Below are positions 1 through 5,411 of a stretch of DNA of 7,834 bases, one piece after another. This stretch comes from Gemmatimonadaceae bacterium. Lineage in GTDB: Bacteria; Gemmatimonadota; Gemmatimonadetes; Gemmatimonadales; Gemmatimonadaceae. A program made the translations under genes and the position numbers. Position 1 is the stretch's first letter. Every line of letters starts with the position of its first letter. The stretch is from positions 1 through 7,834 of the forward strand of contig JANWKK010000276.1 in the NCBI GenBank assembly GCA_025451425.1, in the 5' to 3' direction. Under the pieces are notes generated by a model. It was not told the DNA's origin and did not search any database. It worked only from the letters and a program-made list of their open reading frames with translations.

Positions 1-35
1 AGCCTGCGCGGACGCCGGCAGCACGCGGAGGGAGC

Positions 36-302
36 GTGTCCGGCGATCGGATTCGTGGCCGCGCCAAGGCGAAGCCAGCTGCAGCAAAGACGCTGGCGGC
101 TCAGTTTCGCGTGCGGGAGTTGAACGCGCAGGAGAAGTGCGGGCAGGGCACGTCGGTACAACGGCTCTTTCGTGTCGACGAAACGGCGGACGGTGCCGCG
201 AAAGCGCATCTCGTCTTTCTCGATCGAAGACACGGCTGGTACTGCGAACATGGCGTCGAATGCCCCGCAGTGGGACAGGCAAAACGGATTGAGAGAGGCT
301 GA
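36..302 (+). CDS. Small hypothetical protein with C-terminal Cys/His cluster, upstream of RAD52-like gene
   Basis: I do not recognise this 88-residue protein. The reading starts at GTG 36, which has a GGAGG-type ribosome site at 27-31. The frame stays open to the left edge, so the true start could lie outside the window. The N-terminal third is basic and alanine-rich (residues 5-30). The C-terminal part looks more constrained: a short hydrophobic stretch (HLVFL, 58-62) is followed by a compact cluster of His66, Cys70, His72 and Cys76, arranged like a small metal site. Cys35 could add a ligand. The stop at 300-302 lies 42 bp before the RAD52-family gene on the same strand, so the two may share a transcript. 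A role in DNA metabolism is only inferred from this neighbour. Real coding is supported by the ordered C-terminus and the good ribosome site. Confidence 0.6.
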   Translation: MSGDRIRGRAKAKPAAAKTLAAQFRVRELNAQEKCGQGTSVQRLFRVDETADGAAKAHLVFLDRRHGWYCEHGVECPAVGQAKRIERG

Positions 303-344
303 CAGGCAGCACATCGGACGCATCAACAACGGTGGGATGAGAGC

Positions 345-1091
345 ATGATCGCACGACACGAGACACACATGGACAAGATGGACATCTGGTCGAAGCTTTC
401 TGCGCCGCTTCCGGCAGGCGTCATCTCCTGGCGCCAGGATGGCAAGGCGGTTCAACGCGATGAGAAGTTCGTCGCCCGTTTCGTCGCCTACATCGACGCG
501 AACACGGTGCGTGAGCGGCTCGACGGCGTCGTTCCCGGTGAATGGGACCTGACGCTCGAGCTGTTGCCGGCGCTCGCAGGACAGGACGAGAATGGTGAGC
601 AGACGTGTTCGTTCAAGGCACGCCTTCAGATCCTCGGCGTGATCCGCGAAGACGTCGGGACGGGGCGCGACTACAAAGCTGCGGCGACGGACGCGTTCAA
701 GCGTGCCGCCGTCCGTTTCGGGATCGCGCACGAGCTCTACGGCTTCGAGCAGAATTGGGTGCAGGTCGACGGGGACGGTCGTTACGCGAAGCCGCTCGAA
801 GACCCGGCGGCGGTTTACGCGCGTCGTCAGGCACGCTCCGAGGCACGCGAGCGCGACCGCGGCGAGCGAAGCAACGATTTCTCGAGCGATGCGTTGCAAG
901 TCGAGCCGACGTTCGCCGGTCCAGCCACCGGTCCGCTCGCGCTCGATGAACCGAGTTGCCCGAAGTGCGGCGGACGCATGTGGGATAACCGGTTTTCAAA
1001 GCGCAATCCGAAGGCGCCTGATTACAAGTGTCGCAACCGGTCATGCGACGGCGTGATCTGGCCGGCGAAGGCTGAATTAGAGATGGCGTGA
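345..1091 (+). CDS. RAD52/Rad22-family single-strand annealing protein with C-terminal zinc ribbon
   Basis: This 248-residue protein looks like a bacterial RAD52/Rad22-type single-strand annealing protein, a family that binds ssDNA and pairs complementary strands in recombinational repair. Residues 12-142 form the RAD52-like domain. Its best mark is GTGRDYKAAATDAFKRAAVRFG (105-126, key residues K111, T115, D116, K119, R120, F125, G126), which matches the K-x-A-x-TDA-x-KRA-x3-FG signature of RAD52 proteins. A charged, Arg/Glu-rich linker follows (about 155-200). A zinc ribbon closes the protein: C205-x2-C208 and C229-x4-C234 with W213 and W239 nearby. ATG 345 has a purine-rich GGTGGGATGAGAG upstream. 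ATG 369 or 378 (starting MDIW) are possible alternatives. A strong hairpin lies 44 bp after the stop. Family assignment is by motif recognition. The gene could be chromosomal or phage-derived in origin, but no phage genes adjoin it. Confidence 0.85.
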   Translation: MIARHETHMDKMDIWSKLSAPLPAGVISWRQDGKAVQRDEKFVARFVAYIDANTVRERLDGVVPGEWDLTLELLPALAGQDENGEQTCSFKARLQILGVIREDVGTGRDYKAAATDAFKRAAVRFGIAHELYGFEQNWVQVDGDGRYAKPLEDPAAVYARRQARSEARERDRGERSNDFSSDALQVEPTFAGPATGPLALDEPSCPKCGGRMWDNRFSKRNPKAPDYKCRNRSCDGVIWPAKAELEMA

Positions 1092-1092
1092 T

Positions 1093-1119
1093 GCGTGGTG
1101 CGTGGTGCGTGGTGCGTGG
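1093..1119. repeat. Heptamer tandem repeat, about four copies
   Basis: The unit GCGTGGT occurs at 1093-1099, 1100-1106 and 1107-1113, with a fourth partial copy at 1114-1119 (last base changed). It begins two bases after the RAD52-like stop codon and sits just before a strong hairpin. The heptamer length would shift any reading frame, so this is noncoding. It is probably a slippage-prone intergenic repeat. Confidence 0.8.
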
Positions 1120-1134
1120 CGAACCAAATCACTA

Positions 1135-1157
1135 GCGGGCGCAGTCACTGCGCCCGC
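1135..1157 (+). terminator. Strong GC hairpin after RAD52-like gene
   Basis: GCGGGCGCAG (1135-1144) and its exact reverse complement (1148-1157) form a perfect 10-bp stem with a 3-nt TCA loop, 44 bp after the RAD52-like stop. No T-run follows, so it is not a classical intrinsic terminator. It could stop or pause transcription, or protect the 3' end of the upstream message. Being symmetric, it would act on either strand. Confidence 0.5.
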
Positions 1158-1356
1158 ACTCCACAGCGCCGTTTTCGAGCCGCCCTTACGCCCTCACGCC
1201 CTCAGCCCGCATCCCGCGCCCCTCAAGAATGCGGGTCCGCGTCCGATATTTGGGAAACGAGGACGACGCTTACGTCCTCCCGTGTCTCGGAGCACGTTCA
1301 TGGAGCCAGGCAATACAGCCGTTGCGTCGCAGGACTATACTGAAGGGCGCCGTGTC
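1158..1356. other. Intergenic stretch with C-rich repeats and two weak hairpins
   Basis: This spacer contains a C-rich run with CGCCCTCA/CGCCCTTA-type near-repeats around 1178-1205. A 7-bp inverted repeat CCCGCAT/ATGCGGG (1206-1212 and 1229-1235) and a second one GAGGACG/CGTCCTC (1259-1265 and 1273-1279, 7-nt loop) follow. The reading frame of the next gene stays open through here, but the composition is unlike coding sequence. I see no convincing promoter pair. Confidence 0.4.
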
Positions 1357-1587
1357 ATGTCAGAATGTTGGATCTACACGGACCGACGGGGGCTGCGTCC
1401 GATGACGCTGCACGGCAATGGCGCAACCATGGCAATCGACGGGCAGCGCCTCGAACGCTGGTGCATCCTGGATGACGCCGTGCCTCGATCGATTATCGCG
1501 TACCTCTACAGCACCGAGAAGCCGTCTGCAGAGATACGTGAACGCGTCGTCGACCTCGCGCGGGATCGCTTTGCCGTCGATCGGTAG
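1357..1587 (+). CDS. Small hypothetical protein, 76 aa
   Basis: I do not recognise this 76-residue protein. ATG 1357 is preceded by GAAGGG (1342-1347), about 9 nt upstream, a reasonable ribosome site. The frame is open further upstream to about 1102, but that part translates repeat-rich intergenic DNA and is unlikely to be coding. The protein is soluble in character, with no signal peptide or membrane segment. It holds two tryptophans (5 and 35), two cysteines (4 and 36), and an amphipathic helical C-terminus from about residue 55 (EKPSAEIRERVVDLARDRF). The N-terminal half reads like a small beta-sheet unit. The gene stands alone between two repeat-bearing spacers, so context gives no function. 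Confidence 0.6.
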   Translation: MSECWIYTDRRGLRPMTLHGNGATMAIDGQRLERWCILDDAVPRSIIAYLYSTEKPSAEIRERVVDLARDRFAVDR

Positions 1588-1642
1588 CGCTCTGTCATGA
1601 GATCTGAGCGCTCAGTTTTGGCCCTTTCTAATCGCCGTGTCG

Positions 1643-1955
1643 GCATCTCACCCACGACAGCGAGCCCAGAGGCGAGAGGCAAGCCGAGAGCGTACAGAGA
1701 TCAGAGAACTATTTCAGCTATGAGAGCTAGCGGCGAGAGATGAGAGCTCAGCGCAGCGGTGAGCGGCAAAATCTCATTCGTCGTGAGTCGCCAGGACCAT
1801 CACCGCTCATGGCCATCGCTCGGATCAATCCCGCTCCTGGCTGAGCTGTTTGTCTCACCTCTCGCTGCTGACTCTGATCGCTGAGGTGGTTCTGTGATTT
1901 CCGGGTGCTCGCAGCGTGCCTCTCGCGTCTGGGCTCGCTGTCATGGGTGAGATGC
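1643..1955. repeat. 313-bp foldback element (large imperfect inverted repeat)
   Basis: The outer 39 nt at the left (1643-1681) match the reverse complement of 1917-1955 at 37 of 39 positions. Farther in, 1697-1744 matches the reverse complement of 1854-1901 at 37 of 48 positions without gaps. A short inner pair TGAGCGG/CCGCTCA (1760-1766 and 1803-1809) closes on a loop of about 36 nt. The right arm carries roughly 30 nt extra near the centre. The outer ends are the best conserved part, as in terminal inverted repeats of miniature transposable elements. I find no clear target-site duplication and no coding capacity. It occupies most of the 497-bp spacer between the small orphan gene and the beta-barrel gene. 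Confidence 0.85.
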
Positions 1956-2000
1956 GTGAACGCTACCACGAAAGCGACGGCCAGATCCCGGAACAGGCCA

Positions 2001-2019
2001 AAATCATCCAAGATGATTT
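2001..2019. promoter_or_regulatory. AT-rich perfect inverted repeat upstream of beta-barrel gene
   Basis: AAATCATC (2001-2008) and GATGATTT (2012-2019) are exact reverse complements separated by CAA. The site lies 65 bp upstream of the start at 2085 and outside the foldback element. A short AT-rich dyad in an otherwise GC-rich spacer is what a repressor or activator half-site pair often looks like, or it may be a small hairpin in the leader. Promoter hexamers around it are not convincing, so the regulatory role is inference. Confidence 0.35.
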
Positions 2020-2084
2020 GCACGTGAGGTCGCGCTGATCCTCGCGTCGTACCATCCGCCGCACTCACAACGGAGGATGGCACC

Positions 2085-2663
2085 ATGAGAACGTCATTTG
2101 CACTCCCGATCGCGCTCTCGTCGATCCTGTTGACCCAGGCCGGGACGCTTCGAGCACAGATGGCCGAACAACACCTGGTTCGAATCGGATTCGCTGGGGG
2201 CGTCGTCGTTCCCACGGCCGACGCTCGTAACGCCTTCAAGAACGGAGTCCAGGGACAGGGATTCCTGCTCTTCAACCTCGGCGGCTTCCCTCTTCGGTTG
2301 AATCTGGGCTACCAGCATTTCGACCTGGCCCAGGCGCTTCAGGCATCTCAAACCGGCTCGAGCAACATCCTCGGCGGCGTTGCCGGAACTCAGATCGACC
2401 TGCTTCACGGTCCCGTGCGTCCGTATGTGCTCGCGGGCGTGGGTGGATTCAACGTCATGAATTCGCTGACACCGACGAGCGGACCCTCCACGTCGACGTC
2501 GCAGTTCAACTTCGGTCTCGATGGCGGGGCTGGATTGGCGATCAGCATTGGGCGCCTTTCCGCGTTCGTCGAAGGACGCGTGCAGAACGTGTATACGCAG
2601 CACGGGATGACCGACATGAAGTCCATCCAGTCGGTGCCGGTGAGCTTCGGAATCCTCTTTTGA
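2085..2663 (+). CDS. Secreted outer-membrane beta-barrel protein (OmpX/porin-like, small)
   Basis: This 192-residue protein is predicted to be exported and inserted in the outer membrane. ATG 2085 has an excellent ribosome site (GGAGG, 2072-2076, 8-nt spacing). Residues 1-24 form a Sec signal peptide (MRTSF, hydrophobic core, then TLRA before Q25). The mature part alternates polar and hydrophobic residues in strands with Gly and aromatic girdle residues: VRIGFAGGVVV (32-42), GFLLFNLG (59-66), LRLNLGYQHFDL (70-81), RPYVLAGVGGFNV (112-124), FNFGLDGGAGLAISI (141-155), SAFVEGRVQNVY (159-170) and VPVSFGILF (184-192). The terminal phenylalanine is the usual outer-membrane assembly signal. RPYVLAGVGGF resembles the beta-barrel families found next to OmpW/OmpX-type porins. 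About eight strands fit the length. Specific cargo or role cannot be read from sequence. Confidence 0.8.
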   Translation: MRTSFALPIALSSILLTQAGTLRAQMAEQHLVRIGFAGGVVVPTADARNAFKNGVQGQGFLLFNLGGFPLRLNLGYQHFDLAQALQASQTGSSNILGGVAGTQIDLLHGPVRPYVLAGVGGFNVMNSLTPTSGPSTSTSQFNFGLDGGAGLAISIGRLSAFVEGRVQNVYTQHGMTDMKSIQSVPVSFGILF

Positions 2664-2720
2664 GCGCATCAGATTGGCGCGTTGGCGAACCGACACCAGC
2701 TCACGGGCGTGCAAACATTA

Positions 2721-2878
2721 AACTGCTTTAACACGGGAAAGGCCGGATAGCAGCCCCGGAAACAGCCGGATAAAGCAGAAAAGCGTTGGCGATCTTGTTA
2801 AAAAGGTCGCCAACGCTCTTTTGTTCTATCGAGCAGTTTCCGGGCTGTTCTCCGGCCTTTTCCGTGTTCAAGGCAGTT
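2721..2878. repeat. 158-bp near-complete palindrome (foldback element)
   Basis: Arms 2721-2792 and 2807-2878 are each 72 nt and match as reverse complements with 11 substitutions and two single-base gaps. A 14-nt loop lies at 2793-2806. The ends are AACTGC and GCAGTT. The outer block holds AACACGG, AAAGGCCGG and GGAAAC shared by both arms, and the innermost 11 bp are perfect. Substitutions are scattered and mostly transitions, as expected from drift of an originally perfect palindrome or from selection on a folded strand. It fills nearly all of the spacer between the beta-barrel and flavoprotein genes and stops 2 nt before ATG 2880. No target duplication is evident. Confidence 0.9.
2782..2825. 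terminator. Bidirectional terminator-like core of the palindrome
   Basis: AGCGTTGGCGA (2782-2792) pairs perfectly with 2807-2817 to give an 11-bp stem. On the plus strand it is followed by CTTTTGTT (2818-2825). On the minus strand the GAAAA before the left arm reads as TTTTC. Both directions therefore end in a short U-tract, which would let this core terminate the upstream beta-barrel transcript and any leftward antisense transcript. The longer outer arms are not needed for this role. Confidence 0.6.
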
Positions 2879-2945
2879 GATGGTTGCCACCATTCGGAAT
2901 CAGCGACGGTCTGAGGTGCAGATCGAGCCGCAATCAACACCATGT

Positions 2946-4133
2946 ATGGACTCGCCATCCAGCAGGGCACGCCTAACGACTTCACCATCCGACGGATCGC
3001 ACCCGCCGGCGCTTTCGCGACGTACGGCGCTGAAATGGATGGCCGTTGTCTGTGGTGCACAGGCCCTCGGCGCGTGCATGCCGCTTCGCGGCGCGAGCGA
3101 GTCGAGTCGACGTGCTCGCCGGCGGCTGCCTCCCGTACGCGTTGCCGAGGACCGAGTCATCCGACAGGTGGTCGGCCTGCGGCCGTTCCGACGGACCGGG
3201 TTTCTGGTGCGCGCTGATTCCCTCGATGAGAAGATTCTCATCCATCACTATGGGCATGGTGGAGGCGGTGTCTCGCTGTCATGGGGCACGGCGGATATGG
3301 CCGCGGAGCTGGCGATGGCGTCGGCGCAGCGGCAGGCCGCGGTTGTCGGCTGCGGTGCGGTCGGCCTCGCGACCGCGCGTCTACTCCAGGATCGTGGTTT
3401 CGCCGTCACGATCTACGCGCGTGACCTACCGCCGAACACGACCTCCAACATCGCCGGCGCGCAGTGGTCGCCGGTCACCGTCGTCGATTCCGAGCTCGCG
3501 ACGCCGGCCTTCGAGGCGCAGTACATGCGCGCGTCGCGATTCGCCTATCGCTACTACCAAAATCTCGTTGGCGCCAAGTACGGCATCACGTGGCGGGAGA
3601 ACTATTCGCTCTCGACGGCACCGGCGACGCCGTCGGCTGGCGGAGGCTGGGAAGCAACGCACCTGCGCGATCTCCTTCCGCGCACAGTTCTCTCTCCGGA
3701 TGAGAGTCCCTTCCCGAGTCTTCACACGTCACGATTTCTGACGATGCACATCGAGCCGTCGATCTACCTCGCGGCCGTGTTGCAGGATTTTCGCATCGCC
3801 GGCGGCCGCGTCGTCCTTCGCGAGTTCGCCGACGCTCGCTCGATCGTCGCGCTCGGAGAACCCGTCATCGTGAACTGCACCGGGCTGGCGGCAGGCAAGT
3901 TGTTCAACGATCCGGACGTGCTCCCGATCAAAGGACAGCTCACCGTGCTCGCGCCTCAGCCGGAGGTCGACTACATCACGATCGGCCCCGGGGATCTCTA
4001 TATGATGCCGCGTCAGGACGGGATCATCCTCGGCGGCACGCACGAGCGTGGCGAATGGAGCCTCGAGCCGAACCCTAACGAGTCGGCGCGAATTCTCCAC
4101 GGTCACGAGGAGCTCTTCGCCGCGCTGCGATAG
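2946..4133 (+). CDS. Tat-exported FAD-dependent D-amino-acid-oxidase-like protein, circularly permuted
   Basis: Numbered from ATG 2946 (395 residues), the protein opens with a twin-arginine signal, SRRTALK at 24-30, a hydrophobic core, and LGAC with Cys44 as a possible lipidation site. So it probably acts outside the cytoplasm, perhaps lipid-anchored. Next comes GLRPFR (77-82) and then HHYGHGGGGVSLSWGTA (100-116), which fits the D-amino-acid oxidase signature exactly. In the canonical enzyme this block is C-terminal. Only after it comes the FAD-binding Rossmann motif VVGCGAVG (133-140), then VIVNCTG (307-313), DLYMMP (350-355), LGGT (362-365) and GEW. R79 aligns with the substrate-carboxylate arginine (Arg283 in the mammalian enzyme), and Y352 with Tyr228. 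Substrate is unknown; FAD-linked amine oxidation is inferred. The frame also allows TTG 2877 or ATG 2880, but the stretch 2880-2945 has weaker G/C third-position bias and would give a very long signal n-region. ATG 2946 lacks a clear ribosome site. Confidence 0.85.
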   Translation: MDSPSSRARLTTSPSDGSHPPALSRRTALKWMAVVCGAQALGACMPLRGASESSRRARRRLPPVRVAEDRVIRQVVGLRPFRRTGFLVRADSLDEKILIHHYGHGGGGVSLSWGTADMAAELAMASAQRQAAVVGCGAVGLATARLLQDRGFAVTIYARDLPPNTTSNIAGAQWSPVTVVDSELATPAFEAQYMRASRFAYRYYQNLVGAKYGITWRENYSLSTAPATPSAGGGWEATHLRDLLPRTVLSPDESPFPSLHTSRFLTMHIEPSIYLAAVLQDFRIAGGRVVLREFADARSIVALGEPVIVNCTGLAAGKLFNDPDVLPIKGQLTVLAPQPEVDYITIGPGDLYMMPRQDGIILGGTHERGEWSLEPNPNESARILHGHEELFAALR

Positions 4134-4421
4134 GAAGGAAGCGCGTCGCGGCCGAGCAAGTCCCGGAATCGGCAGTTTGGCCGGACAAATCGCTTTTTTG
4201 TCATCGTGGCGTCAGCCTTGCTTATTAGGTTGACGCGCGCCCGGTGCCGGGAATTCTCCATCAATTTCATGTCATTTGCCATCGTATGATCCACGATGTG
4301 GGACTCTCTCGCGCCGGTGAGGCGGTGCGTTGTCGAAAATCCGGCTCCACGATAGAAAAGGGCTGACGAGATTCGTCCCGCGCTCACGGCGACCGAGTGG
4401 CGGGAACGTCGATCCGGAGCG
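4134..4421. other. Spacer between flavoprotein gene and small acidic ORF
   Basis: About 290 bp without a convincing complete gene. It contains the hairpin at 4209-4236, a weak dyad GACAAA/TTTGTC (4184-4189 and 4197-4202), a lone TATGAT (4285-4290) that could be a -10 element but lacks a good -35 partner, and the start region of the following small gene, whose frame may begin at 4371 rather than 4422. Confidence 0.4.
4209..4236 (+). terminator. Hairpin downstream of flavoprotein gene
   Basis: GCGTCAGCCT (4209-4218) and AGGTTGACGC (4227-4236) form a 10-bp stem with one G-U pair and an 8-nt loop, 75 bp after the flavoprotein stop. There is no downstream T-run; a T-run (4194-4199) lies upstream instead. 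It may be a factor-dependent terminator, a 3'-end stabiliser, or a dyad binding site. Confidence 0.4.
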
Positions 4422-4697
4422 GTGAGCATCGATGTCCTGAACGACGAAACGCATCTCGTGGTCCGCGATCCTGACAATGACGTAGTAAGCGTCAGTGGGT
4501 CCGACGAGTTACATGCGTTGATCGCGCTCGCGAACGATGCGCTGCCCGATGACGATCGCCGGAAACTGACGCGGCGCGATGTCGCCGTGCTTGGCATCAT
4601 CATCGATCACATCGATCGCGGCGCGGCCAATGGCGAGCGCCTCTGTTCGCTTGCCGAGGAGCTCTTCGCGAAGCTGGCGGCGCTCGTCCCTCGTTAG
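4422..4697 (+). CDS. Small acidic hypothetical protein
   Basis: Not recognised. From GTG 4422 it has 91 residues and is acidic, with an Asp-rich N-terminal half (LNDETHLVVRDPDNDVVSV) that reads like a short beta-hairpin, then helical segments: HALIALANDALPDDDRRKL (27-45), DVAVLGIIIDHIDRGA, and a C-terminal LAEELFAKLAALV (77-89). No signal peptide or membrane span is evident. The GTG start has GGAG only 2 nt upstream, which is too close. The same frame continues upstream to a stop at 4353-4355 and reads RPALTATEWRERRSGAV, which looks protein-like but offers no ATG, GTG or TTG. An ATT at 4371, with AAAAGGG (4356-4362) 8 nt before it, is a possible rare start. Its stop overlaps the stop of the convergent methyltransferase gene by 4 nt. 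Confidence 0.6.
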   Translation: MSIDVLNDETHLVVRDPDNDVVSVSGSDELHALIALANDALPDDDRRKLTRRDVAVLGIIIDHIDRGAANGERLCSLAEELFAKLAALVPR

Positions 4698-5380
4698 GTG
4701 ATCACTGAGCGTGAGTAAACGACGACTCGCCACACGAGCGTGTCGTGCGTGGCGCGAAGGCTGAGACCCTGCCGTCGTATCGCCTGGTCAATTGCACGCA
4801 CCGGATGGATGTAGCTCCGAAAGGCGTTGCCACGCACGCGGCGAAAGGCATTCTCGAGCGCGATTATCAGTTTGCTGAACCAGCGCTCGCGCGGGAACAC
4901 CGCGCCATAGAGCCGACCACTCCGAGACGCCGAGGCCGAGATAAGCTGCTCCATGTCCGGGTAGCAGCAAATGACTCGGTCGAGCGTCACGATATCGGCC
5001 TTTGGAATTTCCGCGGCAAGCGCCACGAAGTCACCCTGAAGGAACGTGACTCGATCGGTGTGGCCCTGGCGCGTGGCTTCCTCTTTCGCTGCTCGAATGT
5101 TCGCGGTCGTCGCATCGACGTGAGTGGCGGAACGGGCTCCGGCCGCGAGGAGCTCGTTCTGCACGACACCGATCCCCGCGCCCACGTCGAGCACCGAAGC
5201 GCCGCGCACATCTTCTGCCTTCAGTGCGTCCAGCAGCAGACGGGTTGTCTTGTCGGGGCCTCCTTTGCGATAGCGCCGGAGATCATTCCCCGCGTGCCTC
5301 TCGTCGAAGATGGATTGATAGGACTGACAGCCGCCGCAGGTCACAATTCGCACGTTGAAGGTCAGTGCAGCCAGGCCCAA
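4694..5380 (-). CDS. Class I SAM-dependent methyltransferase
   Basis: The protein (228 residues from TTG 5380) carries the Rossmann-fold methyltransferase signature. Motif I is VLDVGAGIG (63-71), the acidic residue ending the next strand is D89 (HVDAT), GDF (116-118) binds the adenine side, and DRVICCYPDMEQL (134-146) is the motif IV/post-IV region. It should transfer a methyl group from S-adenosylmethionine, but the acceptor cannot be told. The N-terminus has CGGCQSYQSIFDERHA (15-30), with a Cys pair and a helix capping the fold. The C-terminal third (165-228) is likely the substrate lid and includes a hydrophobic helix. The start is uncertain: TTG 5380 has no clear ribosome site, and GTG codons at residues 10 and 13 are alternatives closer to CGGC. 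It is the last gene of a leftward group, 31 bp after the DUF2461 gene. Confidence 0.8.
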   Translation of the reverse strand: MGLAALTFNVRIVTCGGCQSYQSIFDERHAGNDLRRYRKGGPDKTTRLLLDALKAEDVRGASVLDVGAGIGVVQNELLAAGARSATHVDATTANIRAAKEEATRQGHTDRVTFLQGDFVALAAEIPKADIVTLDRVICCYPDMEQLISASASRSGRLYGAVFPRERWFSKLIIALENAFRRVRGNAFRSYIHPVRAIDQAIRRQGLSLRATHDTLVWRVVVYSRSVIT

Positions 5381-5411
5381 CTTAGCACAAAGCCCGTCTA
5401 ACCGGCGCCAC

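Noticed and set aside
1336..1341. TATACT as a -10 promoter element for the 76-aa gene
   Set aside because: It sits only 15 bp before the start codon, so transcription would begin downstream of the ribosome site, and no -35 hexamer is at the right distance.
1102..1356. N-terminal extension of the 76-aa gene to give a 161-aa protein
   Set aside because: The extension covers the heptamer array, the hairpin and C-rich repeats, and reads as low-complexity sequence. ATG 1357 has its own ribosome site.
1630..1970. Target-site duplication flanking the first foldback
   Set aside because: The flanks share only CGTG-like short matches at unequal offsets, which is not above chance.
2094..2714. Long leftward frame antisense to the beta-barrel gene
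   Set aside because: It has no recognisable domain and lies opposite a gene with signal peptide, barrel strands and a strong ribosome site; it is a shadow of GC-rich codon bias.
2721..2878. Integron attC recombination site
   Set aside because: Size and palindromy fit, but the outer R-box sequences do not match RYYYAAC/GTTRRRY, and there is no integrase or cassette pattern.
4745..5401. Long rightward frame opposite the methyltransferase
   Set aside because: The minus strand carries the full SAM-binding motif series; the plus-strand translation shows no domain.
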